This document shows positions 26,417 to 34,201 of a stretch of 64,000 nt of DNA, piece after piece; within the stretch, counting starts at the first letter, position 1; the number at the start of each line of letters is the position of its first letter. This stretch comes from Oerskovia flava (lineage in GTDB: Bacteria > Actinomycetota > Actinomycetes > Actinomycetales > Cellulomonadaceae). The notes below the pieces were generated by a model. That model saw only the letters and a list, made by a program, of their open reading frames with translations, was not told the origin of the DNA and searched no databases. Both the position numbers and the translations under genes were made by a program. Location of the stretch: NCBI RefSeq assembly GCF_026163685.1, contig NZ_JAOXSR010000006.1, positions 124,001-188,000 of the forward strand, written 5' to 3'.

Positions 26417-27325
26417 TCAGAGCAAGGTGAGGCCGGAGGCCGTGTCGACCATGGCGTCGACGACGGCGCTGACGACGGGACGGGGCTCGTGGCGGGTCGC
26501 GCGGTGGCGTGCGACGAGACGTCGGGTGCCGAGGCCGGGCAGGGCGACGACCGTGACGCCGTCGGGGACGTCGCCCCCCTCGAGGGCGAGGGCCGGGATC
26601 ATCGCGACGCCCTGACCTGCGGCGACGAGGGCCAGCGCGACGTCGAAGTCGTAGTAGGTGTGCCGGGTCGCGAACGTCGTGCCGAGGGTCGCGGCGACCC
26701 GGCGCATGGCGCGGGCGGCGGCCGTCTCCGGCTTGGGACCGAGCCAGTCGGCGTCCGCGAGGTCGGCGAGGCGCGCGGGCGTGGGGAACGTCGCCGGGAC
26801 GACGACGCGCCACGGCTCGTCGAGCAGCGGCACGTCCCGGACGTACCGGGGTGGGGGAGCGTCGGCGTCCTCGTCACGCTCGAGCAGGACGACGTCCAGG
26901 TCGCCGGCCCGCAGCTGGCGCACGGCCTCGGCGGGCTCACGCTCCTGGATCTCGAGCTCGACGCCGGGGTAGCGCTCGGCGAGCTCGGCGAGGACCGGGG
27001 CCACGACCGCGCGGATCGCGGTCTGGAAGGCCCCGACGACGACGCGACCCGTCAGCTCGTCGCTCATCGCGGCGATCGCCTTGCGCGCCTCGACCAGCTC
27101 GGACTCGATGCGCTCGGCCGCCTCGGCGAGCACCCGGCCCGCCGGGGTGAGGGTCACGCCGCGCGGGCCGCGGTCGAGCACCTGCAGACCTTCCTCGGCC
27201 TCGAGACGCGCTATTTGCTGAGACACGGCCGACGGGGTCAGATGCAGCACGTCAGCGGCCGCGAGGACGCCTCCAGCCCTGTGGACGGCAAGCAGGAATC
27301 CAAGTCTGCGTGGGTCGGTCGTCAT
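26417..27325 (-). CDS. LysR-family transcriptional regulator
   Basis: The protein is 302 aa. The winged helix at about 1-60 reads RRLGFLLAVHRAGGVLAAADVLHLTPSAVSQQIARLEAEEGLQVLDR. It is followed by the linker helix (PAGRVLAEAAERIESELVEA) and a two-lobed effector domain (VVVGAFQTAIRAVVAPVLAEL onward). It is transcribed toward the glycine riboswitch and diverges from a small membrane protein gene at 27526, the likeliest regulated neighbour. Nothing identifies its effector. Confidence 0.93.
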   Translation of the reverse strand: MTTDPRRLGFLLAVHRAGGVLAAADVLHLTPSAVSQQIARLEAEEGLQVLDRGPRGVTLTPAGRVLAEAAERIESELVEARKAIAAMSDELTGRVVVGAFQTAIRAVVAPVLAELAERYPGVELEIQEREPAEAVRQLRAGDLDVVLLERDEDADAPPPRYVRDVPLLDEPWRVVVPATFPTPARLADLADADWLGPKPETAAARAMRRVAATLGTTFATRHTYYDFDVALALVAAGQGVAMIPALALEGGDVPDGVTVVALPGLGTRRLVARHRATRHEPRPVVSAVVDAMVDTASGLTLL

Positions 27326-27525
27326 GTAGTGATACTAAATGCCGGATCCAGTTTTGTTCGATTGTGCTGAACGCCCAAAGGCCCCACACTGGATCTTGGC
27401 GCCAGCCGGAACCTCCTCAAAAGGGGCTGGCGTCCACACTCTGGGAGAGCCCGCAGCGTCGCGGCACCTCTTCTTCCCCAAGCCACCCGCGTCGATCTGT
27501 CGACCAACCCTGCCCGGAGTCCGCC
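27326..27525. promoter_or_regulatory. AT-richer divergent promoter region between LysR and the small membrane protein gene
   Basis: About 100 bp next to the LysR start are visibly less GC-rich than the surroundings (GATACTAAATG, CCAGTTTTGTTCGATTG), as expected for divergent promoters and a LysR site. A 7-bp inverted repeat, GCCAGCC at 27401-27407 with GGCTGGC at 27425-27431, could form a stem in the plus-strand leader. No confident -35/-10 pair was assigned. Confidence 0.4.
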
Positions 27526-27825
27526 ATGTCCGTCTCGCTCCTCACCCTCGTCACCGCCCTCGGATGGGTCGGCGCCGCTGCCGGCGTCGTCGCCTACGCC
27601 ATGGTCAGTCGTGGCCGGTGGGCGCCCACGTCGCTGCCCTTCCAGCTGACGAACCTCACCGCCGCGAGCCTCATGTGCCTGGTCGCCGCGGTGAACGGGG
27701 TGTGGCCGTCGGCCGTCGCGAACATCGTGTGGATGGTCATCGGCGTGCAGGCCGTGGCGATGATGGTGCGTCGTGCCCGACGTCGCGTGGTCACCACGGC
27801 GCGCGAGCTCGAGCTCGCCGCCTGA
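27526..27825 (+). CDS. Small three-helix membrane protein (CBU_0592-like)
   Basis: The 99-aa protein starts at ATG 27526 behind CGGAG. Helix 1 is GWVGAAAGVVAYAMV. After a polar turn comes LPFQLTNLTAASLMCLVAAVNGVWPSAVANIVWMVIGVQAVAMM, then a basic tail (RRARRRVV). The N-L-x-A and PS-x-x-N-x-x-W pattern matches the CBU_0592 type of small bacterial membrane proteins. The function is unknown. Divergence from a LysR gene suggests LysR control. Confidence 0.8.
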   Translation: MSVSLLTLVTALGWVGAAAGVVAYAMVSRGRWAPTSLPFQLTNLTAASLMCLVAAVNGVWPSAVANIVWMVIGVQAVAMMVRRARRRVVTTARELELAA

Positions 27826-27852
27826 CCCCACCCGACGGACCGGTCGCGGGCG

Positions 27853-28587
27853 TCAGTTCTGCGGTGCCGCCCCGGGGACCCTCCGGGTCGTGACGATCTG
27901 GCGGGCGACCTCCTGCAGGCGCACGTTCGAGTCCTGCGAGACCCGGCTCAGCACCGCGAACGCCTGGGCGGGGGAGACGCGGTAGCGCTCCATGATGATG
28001 CCCTGCGCCTGGCCGATCAGCGTGCGCGTGTGCACGGCCGTCTGCAGCTGGTCCTCGGTGCGCGCCGCGTCCAGCGCCGCCGCCGCGACGGCCGCGAAGG
28101 TCGTGGCCAGCGGGATGATGTCGGCGGGGAACGCGTTCGGCTGCTGGGCGTAGAGGTTCAGGGCGCCGTGCTTCGCGTCGGTCGTGTAGAGCTGGATGCA
28201 GAGCATGGACCGCACCCCCAGCTCGCCGAGGACCGCGTGCGACCAGCGCGGCCAGCGCTCGTCGAGCGCGAGGTCGGCGGTGTACACCACCTCGGTCTCG
28301 CGGATCGCGTCGAGGCACGGCCCTTCGTCGAGCGCGTACTGGAGCTCGTCACCGCGCACCGCGACGTCGTCGGAGTGGGCGGGGGTCTCGATCCGTCCGC
28401 CGCGCACGACCATCGAGATGCCTGCGCTGTCACAGCCGTCGACCATCGCGACGGCCAGCTGCGCGATGCGGTCGAGCGTCTCCTGCAACGACGGCTCGTC
28501 CGCCAGGAGGCGTGCTGCCGCCGCGATCTCGCCGTCGAGCCCTTGCTCGGCCAGCTCCGCCACCCGGGTCTCCATCTCGGACACCAT
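27853..28587 (-). CDS. GAF-ANTAR one-component RNA-binding antiterminator
   Basis: The 244-aa protein has a GAF sensor domain (about 25-165; GCDSAGISMVV, DEGPCLDAIRETEVVYTADLALDERWPRW) followed by a three-helix ANTAR domain at about 175-235 (LQTAVHTRTLIGQAQGIIMERYRVSPAQAFAVLSRVSQDSN). ANTAR domains bind paired hexaloop RNA hairpins and prevent termination. ATG 28587 follows CGGAGGTGTCAGC. It is the first of four ANTAR sensors within 6.3 kb. The ligand of the GAF domain is unknown. Confidence 0.93.
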   Translation of the reverse strand: MVSEMETRVAELAEQGLDGEIAAAARLLADEPSLQETLDRIAQLAVAMVDGCDSAGISMVVRGGRIETPAHSDDVAVRGDELQYALDEGPCLDAIRETEVVYTADLALDERWPRWSHAVLGELGVRSMLCIQLYTTDAKHGALNLYAQQPNAFPADIIPLATTFAAVAAAALDAARTEDQLQTAVHTRTLIGQAQGIIMERYRVSPAQAFAVLSRVSQDSNVRLQEVARQIVTTRRVPGAAPQN

Positions 28588-28795
28588 GCTGACACCTCCG
28601 TGCTCCTACGGACCGGGCGCCGCGTCGCGGGCCTCGGTCCCGCTAGCGTACTCGCCCCAGGATGAGAGCTACGACGTCCGGTGCAAGACTGGCAGACGTC
28701 CGGTGAAGCAGCCCGCCTGACGACGCGCGCACCCGTGGTGCCGCGCGTCTCCCGCCCTGGGCATACCCCGGGAGGACCACCTGGAAGGTGGCAGC

Positions 28796-30043
28796 ATGCG
28801 CGCACTGACATGGCAGGGCACGGAGAAGGTCGCCGTCGCGACCGTTCCCGACCCCACGATCAAGGCTCCGAACGACGCGGTCGTCCGCGTGACGTCCACC
28901 GCGATCTGCGGCTCCGACCTGCACCTGTACTCGGTGCTGGGGATGTACATCGACCCGGGCGACGTCCTCGGGCACGAGACGATGGGGGTCGTCGAGGAGG
29001 TCGGCTCCGCGACGGGCGACCTCGCGGTCGGCGACCGGGTCGTCGTCCCCTTCACCATCTCCTGCGGGAGCTGCTGGATGTGCGGACGCGGACTGCAGTC
29101 CCAGTGCGAGACGACGCAGGTCCGCTCCCAGGACAAGGGAGCCGCCCTGTTCGGCTACACCAGGCTCTACGGGCAGGTGCCCGGCGGCCAGGCGCAGTAC
29201 CTGCGGGTGCCGCAAGCACAGTACGGCCCGATCGTGGTGCCCGACGACGGTGCGCCCGACGAGCGGTACCTCTACCTCTCCGACGTGCTCCCCACCGCCT
29301 GGCAGGCCGTCGAGTACGCCGCCGTGCCACCGGGCGGGACGGTCGTGGTGATCGGTCTGGGGCCGATCGGCCAGATGGCGGCCCGGGTGGCGCTGCACCG
29401 CGGCGCGGGGCTCGTGATCGGCGTCGATCTCGTGCCCGAGCGGCTCGCGATGGCCGAGCGGCACGGTGTCGAGACGCTCGACGCCTCGACCGTCGACGAC
29501 GTCGGCGCGACGATCCGTGAGCTGACCGGCGGGCGCGGCGGCGACAGCGTCATCGACGCCGTCGGGATGGAGGCGCACGGCTCGCCCGTCGCGGAGGCTG
29601 CTCACAAGGTCATGGGGCTGCTGCCGGACCGGGTCGCGGGCGCGCTGAACGAGCGGGCCGGCGCCGACCGGCTCGCGGCGCTGGGCACGGCGATCGACGT
29701 CGTCCGGCGCGGCGGCACGATCTCGATCTCGGGCGTCTACGGGGGATCGAAGGACCCGCTGCCGATGCTCCAGCTCTTCGACAAGCAGGTCACGCTGCGC
29801 ATGGGCCAGGCGAACGTCCGGCGCTGGGTCGACGACCTCCTGCCCCTCGTGCAGGACGACTCCGACCCGCTGGGAGTCCTCGACCTGCGCACGCACCGGC
29901 TGCCCCTCGAGGACGCGCCCGCCGGCTACGACCTGTTCCAGCGCAAGGCGGACGGCTGCATCAAGGTCGTCCTGGACCCGAGCCTGCCGAGCGCGGCGGG
30001 CGGCACCGACCAGAGCACCGAGACGAAGGAGGAGCACGGATGA
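28796..30043 (+). CDS. Zinc-dependent alcohol dehydrogenase (glutathione-independent formaldehyde-dehydrogenase type)
   Basis: The 415-aa medium-chain dehydrogenase has catalytic-zinc ligands Cys38 (AICGSDLHLY) and His60-Glu61 (GHETMG). Structural-zinc cysteines are C90, C93, C96 and C104. A Rossmann motif VVVIGLGPIGQMAARVA is near 185-200. An insertion around 245-275 (VIDAVGMEAHGSPVAEAAHKVMG) is typical of FdhA-like enzymes and absent from simple ADHs. ATG 28796 follows GGAAGGTGG. Its stop overlaps the ATG of the next gene, an unknown helical protein. Substrate specificity is not determined by sequence. Confidence 0.9.
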   Translation: MRALTWQGTEKVAVATVPDPTIKAPNDAVVRVTSTAICGSDLHLYSVLGMYIDPGDVLGHETMGVVEEVGSATGDLAVGDRVVVPFTISCGSCWMCGRGLQSQCETTQVRSQDKGAALFGYTRLYGQVPGGQAQYLRVPQAQYGPIVVPDDGAPDERYLYLSDVLPTAWQAVEYAAVPPGGTVVVIGLGPIGQMAARVALHRGAGLVIGVDLVPERLAMAERHGVETLDASTVDDVGATIRELTGGRGGDSVIDAVGMEAHGSPVAEAAHKVMGLLPDRVAGALNERAGADRLAALGTAIDVVRRGGTISISGVYGGSKDPLPMLQLFDKQVTLRMGQANVRRWVDDLLPLVQDDSDPLGVLDLRTHRLPLEDAPAGYDLFQRKADGCIKVVLDPSLPSAAGGTDQSTETKEEHG

Positions 30044-30573
30044 CCGAGCACATCCCGGGGGAGGCCGAGGAGGGTCCGGGGCGAGTCGACCTGAAGCTGC
30101 TCGGCACGTACCTCGTCGACCACGTGACGGGCGCGACCGTCGGCCTCAACCGCGTCGAGCGCATGGCGGACGCGTACGAGGGGACGTTCGTGGGAGACGC
30201 GCTCGCCCCGTTCGTCGGTCAGTTCGAGCACGAGCGCGAGTGGCTGGTCCAGACCACCGAGGGGCTGGGCGTGCACATCAGCCGCTACAAGGTCGTCGGG
30301 GCGTTCGTCGCCGAACGCCTCGGACGCCTCAAGCCGAACGGGCGGATCGTCAGCACCTCGCCGCTGAGCGCGCTGCTGGAGGTCGAGCTGCTACGCAGCG
30401 CGATCCTCGGCAAGCTGAGCGGCTGGGAGACCCTCGAGTCGGTCGCGCCGCACCTGGACGTCGACGCGTCGCACCTGCCGTTCCTCCAGGACCAGGCACG
30501 CGAGCAGATCGACGTCCTCACCCGGGTCCTCCGGGGGCTGCGCCCGAACTCCCTGCTCCGGCCTCTCGACTGA
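30040..30573 (+). CDS. Unknown helical protein coupled to the alcohol dehydrogenase
   Basis: I do not recognise this 177-aa protein. It has no signal peptide, membrane helix or cysteine. Heptad-like hydrophobic spacing through GTYLVDHVTGATVGLNRVERMADAYEG, FEHEREWLVQTTEGLGVH, and SALLEVELLRSAILGKLSGWETLESVAPHL suggests a bundle of four or five helices. The conserved-looking HxxxE pattern (QFEHEREW) could bind metal as in ferritin/hemerythrin-like bundles, which is speculation. ATG 30040 overlaps the dehydrogenase stop (ATGA), so the two proteins are made together. Confidence 0.75.
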   Translation: MTEHIPGEAEEGPGRVDLKLLGTYLVDHVTGATVGLNRVERMADAYEGTFVGDALAPFVGQFEHEREWLVQTTEGLGVHISRYKVVGAFVAERLGRLKPNGRIVSTSPLSALLEVELLRSAILGKLSGWETLESVAPHLDVDASHLPFLQDQAREQIDVLTRVLRGLRPNSLLRPLD

Positions 30574-30606
30574 CCGAGGGCACCGCAGGAGGACACCCGG
30601 ACGACC

Positions 30607-30638
30607 GATCGCCCCGCGCACGTGTGCACGGGGCGATC
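30607..30638. terminator. Bidirectional terminator between convergent genes
   Basis: Perfect 10-bp inverted arms GATCGCCCCG (30607-30616) and CGGGGCGATC (30629-30638) with a GC loop lie between the convergent ends at 30573 and 30667. Confidence 0.7.
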
Positions 30639-30666
30639 TGTGGCCGACGGCCTGCCGGTAGAGGGA

Positions 30667-31404
30667 TCAGGCGCTGCGGCGGCGTACGAGCAGCGCGTTG
30701 TGGTGACGGTTGTCCGCCGACGCGTCCAGCGACGCGAGGAACGTCTCGACGTCCTCGCGGGCGTTGGCGCCGAGGGGCGAACCTTCGAGCGAACCGACCA
30801 GCTGCTCCGCGACGTCGCGCACACGGATGTTGGCGCGGCTGGCGAAGCCCACGAGGCGGTTGGCGGCCGTCTCGGCGTCCACGCCGTGGGTCGCCATGAT
30901 GACGCCCTTGGCCTGGTCGATGACCGACCGGCCGTCGAGGGCACTGTCCACGGCACGTGCGGTGTCGCGCTCGACGTGCGCCCGCTGGACCGCGGTCACG
31001 TCGATGAGGTATCCGGCGATCTCGGCGAGCTTGCCGTCCGGGCCGCGGCGGCCCTGACCGGTGAGCGCGATCGTGTGGGTGCGGCCCTTCGCGTCGACGA
31101 CGCGGTGCATGCAGCTGAAGGGCTTGCCGGTGCGCTGCGCGGCGCGGACCTCGCGCAGTGCACGCCCCCGGTCGTCGGGGTGCTTGTGCGCGGCGAGCAG
31201 CTCGGCGGACGGGACGACGGAGTGCGGTTCGAGACCGTGGATGCGGTAGACCTCGTCGGACCACCACCACTGACCTGAACGGATGTCGACGCGGTACTGG
31301 CCGACGGGGAGAGCGTCGCCGAGGCCCAGCGCAGCCGCGAGCTGCGCCGGTTCGAGCGCGGTGGTCGGACGGTCGGTCACGACGGGTGCGGAGGAGGGGG
31401 CCAC
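30667..31404 (-). CDS. PAS-ANTAR regulator
   Basis: The 245-aa protein starts at GTG 31404 behind AGGAGC. A PAS domain (about 30-140) contains GQYRVDIRSGQWWWSDEVYRIHGLEP and AAHKHPDDRGRALREV. ANTAR helices (about 150-210) include ALDGRSVIDQAKGVIMATHGVDAETAANRLVGFASRANIRVRDVAEQLV. It is a paralogue of the protein at 33372-34103, with near-identical WWWSDEVYRIHG and AHKHPDDR stretches. The PAS ligand is unknown. Confidence 0.92.
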   Translation of the reverse strand: MAPSSAPVVTDRPTTALEPAQLAAALGLGDALPVGQYRVDIRSGQWWWSDEVYRIHGLEPHSVVPSAELLAAHKHPDDRGRALREVRAAQRTGKPFSCMHRVVDAKGRTHTIALTGQGRRGPDGKLAEIAGYLIDVTAVQRAHVERDTARAVDSALDGRSVIDQAKGVIMATHGVDAETAANRLVGFASRANIRVRDVAEQLVGSLEGSPLGANAREDVETFLASLDASADNRHHNALLVRRRSA

Positions 31405-31513
31405 AAGATGCTCCTAGATCTCTCGATAAAGAGCTGGGCCCCTTCTTGACGCCAGATCTTTCACCGTAGCGCACTTTCACCCGTACGGCGCGGTGGGCGG
31501 CCGGATCAACCGC

Positions 31514-32251
31514 TCACCAGGCGGCCTGCCCGTCGCCGGGTATCGCGTCGGTGCGGAGGTCGACCCGACCCGTCAGGACGTCGTCGGCCACGTCCTCGAG
31601 CCGTTGCGAGCACGCGTAGGCGCGCGCCCTCAGCAGGGCGAGGGCGTCGCGGGCCGCCAGTCCCAGCTGCGCCACGACCATGCCCGTGGCCTGGTCGATC
31701 CGGGAACGCGCGGACCACAGAGAAGCGGGCAGGGCGCCCTCCTCGATGCCCTGCAGAAGACGCGACGCGGCCGCGTCCGCGACCTGCTGCTGCTCGCTCG
31801 TCGTGCCGGCAAGCGTCCCGGCACCCCGCTGGTGCAGGCACAGGACGCCGAGCCTCCCGTGCGGCGACCGCAGCGGCAGGGCGTGCACGGTGCACTCGCC
31901 GACCTCGCGCGCCAGCTCGGCGAAGAGGGGAAAGGGGCCGCCGGGCGACCCGCCGACATGCACCTGGGCCACCCGGCCCGAGTGGAACGCCTCGTGCGCC
32001 GGTCCCTCGCCCAGCAGCTCCTCCAGGTCGCCCAGCCGCTGCGCGACCGCGTCCGTGACACCCAGGGTGAACCACCCGGTGCGGGAGGGTACGAGGGTGA
32101 GCGCACCGCCGTCCGCCCCCAGGACGTCTGCGCAGGCGCGGCCGATCAGCACGGGCAGCGAGCTCGAGGGCGAACCCGTGTCCACGGTCCGGGCGAACGC
32201 CTCCAGCGCGTGGGCAGGACGGGGTGTCTCGGATCCGTCCGAGCCGCTCAT
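31514..32251 (-). CDS. GAF-ANTAR regulator
   Basis: The 245-aa protein starts at ATG 32251, overlapping the YihY/BrkB stop (ATGA). The GAF domain covers about 20-165 (RACADVLGADGGALTLVPSRTGWFTLGVTDAVAQRLGDLEELLGEGPAHEAF). The ANTAR helices at about 175-235 read LWSARSRIDQATGMVVAQLGLAARDALALLRARAYACSQRLEDVADDVL. Coupling to a membrane protein gene suggests the sensor and YihY/BrkB are co-produced. The GAF domain is more diverged than the one at 27853-28587. Confidence 0.9.
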   Translation of the reverse strand: MSGSDGSETPRPAHALEAFARTVDTGSPSSSLPVLIGRACADVLGADGGALTLVPSRTGWFTLGVTDAVAQRLGDLEELLGEGPAHEAFHSGRVAQVHVGGSPGGPFPLFAELAREVGECTVHALPLRSPHGRLGVLCLHQRGAGTLAGTTSEQQQVADAAASRLLQGIEEGALPASLWSARSRIDQATGMVVAQLGLAARDALALLRARAYACSQRLEDVADDVLTGRVDLRTDAIPGDGQAAW

Positions 32252-33303
32252 CGCTGCTGCTCGCGGCCCGCCCGCAGCTCCCTGCCCTTCGCGAGGTCGT
32301 CCTCCCGTTGTGCCGCACGCTTGTCGCTCGCCCGGGTGTCCCGTGGCGGGAGCTGGATGGTCTCCTCCGCCTCGATACCGCCTTGGAGCTGGCGGCCACG
32401 CTCCAGCTCGGCGTCGAGCTCGGCACCGAAGAGCAGCGCCAGGTTGGTGATCCACATCCACAGCAGGAAGACGATCACGCCCGCGAGCGCGCCGTACGTC
32501 GCCCCGTAGCTCCCGAAGTTCGCGACGTAGAACGCGAAGCCCGCCGAGGCGAGGACCCAGACGAGGATGGCGACGACCGCCCCGACGCTGAGCCAGCGGA
32601 ACGTCGGCTGCCGGACGTTCGGGGTCGCGTGGTAGAGCACGGCGACCAGGAGCACCACGAGCAGCAGCACGACGGGCCACTTGGCGATGTTCCACACGCT
32701 CAGTGCCGTGTCGCCGAGACCGATCGTCTCGCCGACGGCGCGCGCGAGCGGGCCGGACATCACGAGCGCGGCCGCGACCAGGGCCGCGACCACCACCAGC
32801 AGCAGGGTCACGACCAGCATCGCGGGACGCAGCTTCCAGACCGGCCGGCCCTCCGGGATCTCGTACACGCGGTTCATGGCGCGGCTGAACGCGCCCACGT
32901 AACCGGAGGCGGACCACAGCGCGAGCGCGAGACCGGTGACGAGCGCGAGACCGGCGCCGCCCCCCTCGGACGCCTGCTCGACGAGCGGCTCGATGACGGC
33001 CAACGTCTCCGCGGGGACGACGCCCTCGGCGATGTCCAGGACCTGGTCGACCGCCTGCCGCCCGTCACCCACGAGCCCGAGGAGCGAGACGACGGCGATG
33101 ATCGCCGGCGCGGTGGCGAGCACCGCGAAGAAGGTGAGGGCGGCCGCGAGGTCCAGGCACTGGTCGCGGCTGAACTCGCGCACGGTGCGCTTGAGGACGT
33201 ACCCCCACGACGGCTTGTGCAGGTCGGTCGGGGCGTCGGGCTTGCGCGGGTCGTCGGGGTCGGGTGCGCTCGGGCGCTTGCCGTCGTCGTCCTCGGCGCT
33301 CAT
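32248..33303 (-). CDS. YihY/virulence-factor-BrkB-family membrane protein
   Basis: This 351-aa integral membrane protein has an acidic, Pro-rich N-terminus (about 40 residues). The family opening is WGYVLKRTVREFSRDQCLDLAAALTFFAVLATAPAIIAVVSLLGLV. About six helices follow, including YHATPNVRQPTFRWLSVGAVVAILVWVLASAGFAFYVANFGSYGATYGALAGVIVFLLWMW. The C-terminus is long and charged. ATG 33303 follows AAGGAGGCAGCC. Substrate or function is unsettled for the family. A short perfect hairpin (stem CGGTCG/CGACCG) ends just before the ribosome site. Confidence 0.93.
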   Translation of the reverse strand: MSAEDDDGKRPSAPDPDDPRKPDAPTDLHKPSWGYVLKRTVREFSRDQCLDLAAALTFFAVLATAPAIIAVVSLLGLVGDGRQAVDQVLDIAEGVVPAETLAVIEPLVEQASEGGGAGLALVTGLALALWSASGYVGAFSRAMNRVYEIPEGRPVWKLRPAMLVVTLLLVVVAALVAAALVMSGPLARAVGETIGLGDTALSVWNIAKWPVVLLLVVLLVAVLYHATPNVRQPTFRWLSVGAVVAILVWVLASAGFAFYVANFGSYGATYGALAGVIVFLLWMWITNLALLFGAELDAELERGRQLQGGIEAEETIQLPPRDTRASDKRAAQREDDLAKGRELRAGREQQR

Positions 33304-33371
33304 GGGCTGCCTCCTTCGGTCGTCTCCTTCGACCGTAGGGCGACGCCCGGCACTCACAACCCGGGCGGGGT

Positions 33372-34103
33372 TCAGCCCGGCCGAGAACCACGACCCGGCA
33401 GCGGCACCTCGTCGAACGGCACGTGCCGCAGGCGGCGCACGGGGCCGTCGGCCATCCGTCCCAGGACGCCCTCCGCCAGGTCGCGCACGCGCACGTTGTC
33501 GCGGTTGGAGCGCGTGCGCAGCATCGCGAACGCCTCCTCCTCCGAGACGTCGTACACGGCCATGAGGATCCCCTTGGCCTGCTCGATGCGCCCTGCCGTC
33601 CGCCGGAACCCGTCGAGCGCGACGTCGACGTCGCGCTGCGTCGCGACGTGGTGCGCGGGGGTCAGGTCGATGACGTAGCCGCTCACGGACTCCACGACCG
33701 TGCGCGACGTCGCACCCTCGCCGCCGCTGCGGTCCTCGCTCGTGCGTCCCTCGCCGACCGCGACCACCTCCCGCACCCGGCCGCGCACGTCGACCACGCG
33801 GTGGTACAGCGCGAACGGCTCGCCCTGGGCGAAGGTCCGCTCGAGCACGGCACCGGCGGCCTCGCGGTCGTCAGGGTGCTTGTGGGCGAGGACGAGCTCG
33901 CTGGTGGGGACGACCTCGCGCGGCTCGAACCCGTGGATGCGGTAGACCTCGTCGGACCACCACCACGTGCCGGTACCGACGTCGACGTGGAACGTCCCGA
34001 CCCGTTGCTGCTGACCGACGGCGAGCGCGGGAAGGGCCGCGTACGCCCCGAGGTCCGGGGGTGCGGCGGGGGAGGCGAAGGCATGCCCTTGATGCGCGTC
34101 CAT
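33372..34103 (-). CDS. PAS-ANTAR regulator
   Basis: The 243-aa protein has a PAS domain at about 30-150 (GTFHVDVGTGTWWWSDEVYRIHGFEPREVVPTSELVLAHKHPDDREAAGAVLERTF) and an ANTAR domain at about 155-220 (VALDGFRRTAGRIEQAKGILMAVYDVSEEEAFAMLRTRSNRDNVRVRDLAEGVL). Start ATG 34103 follows GAACGAGGAC. The untranslated region contains a 6-bp stem with an AGAGAC hexaloop (34130-34147), the loop type recognised by ANTAR proteins, which hints at autoregulation. A GC inverted repeat overlaps its stop codon region. Confidence 0.92.
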   Translation of the reverse strand: MDAHQGHAFASPAAPPDLGAYAALPALAVGQQQRVGTFHVDVGTGTWWWSDEVYRIHGFEPREVVPTSELVLAHKHPDDREAAGAVLERTFAQGEPFALYHRVVDVRGRVREVVAVGEGRTSEDRSGGEGATSRTVVESVSGYVIDLTPAHHVATQRDVDVALDGFRRTAGRIEQAKGILMAVYDVSEEEAFAMLRTRSNRDNVRVRDLAEGVLGRMADGPVRRLRHVPFDEVPLPGRGSRPG

Positions 34104-34129
34104 GTCCTCGTTCCGGTGTAGCGCGCCAA

Positions 34130-34147
34130 GGACCTGTCTCTAGATCC
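34130..34147 (-). promoter_or_regulatory. Hexaloop hairpin in the leader of a PAS-ANTAR gene
   Basis: On the minus strand GGATCT, loop AGAGAC, AGGTCC forms a 6-bp stem (one G-U pair) with A at loop position 1 and G at position 4. These are the two loop bases known to matter for ANTAR binding. A convincing second hexaloop hairpin beside it was not found, so assignment is tentative. Confidence 0.35.
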
Positions 34148-34201
34148 GCCGGAAAGGTACCTCGATCCCCGGACACCGCACAATCCGGACGGCCGTACCG
34201 G

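Noticed and set aside
27853-34103. Classical two-component systems in the ANTAR region
   Set aside because: No histidine kinase or receiver domain is present; these are one-component ANTAR proteins.
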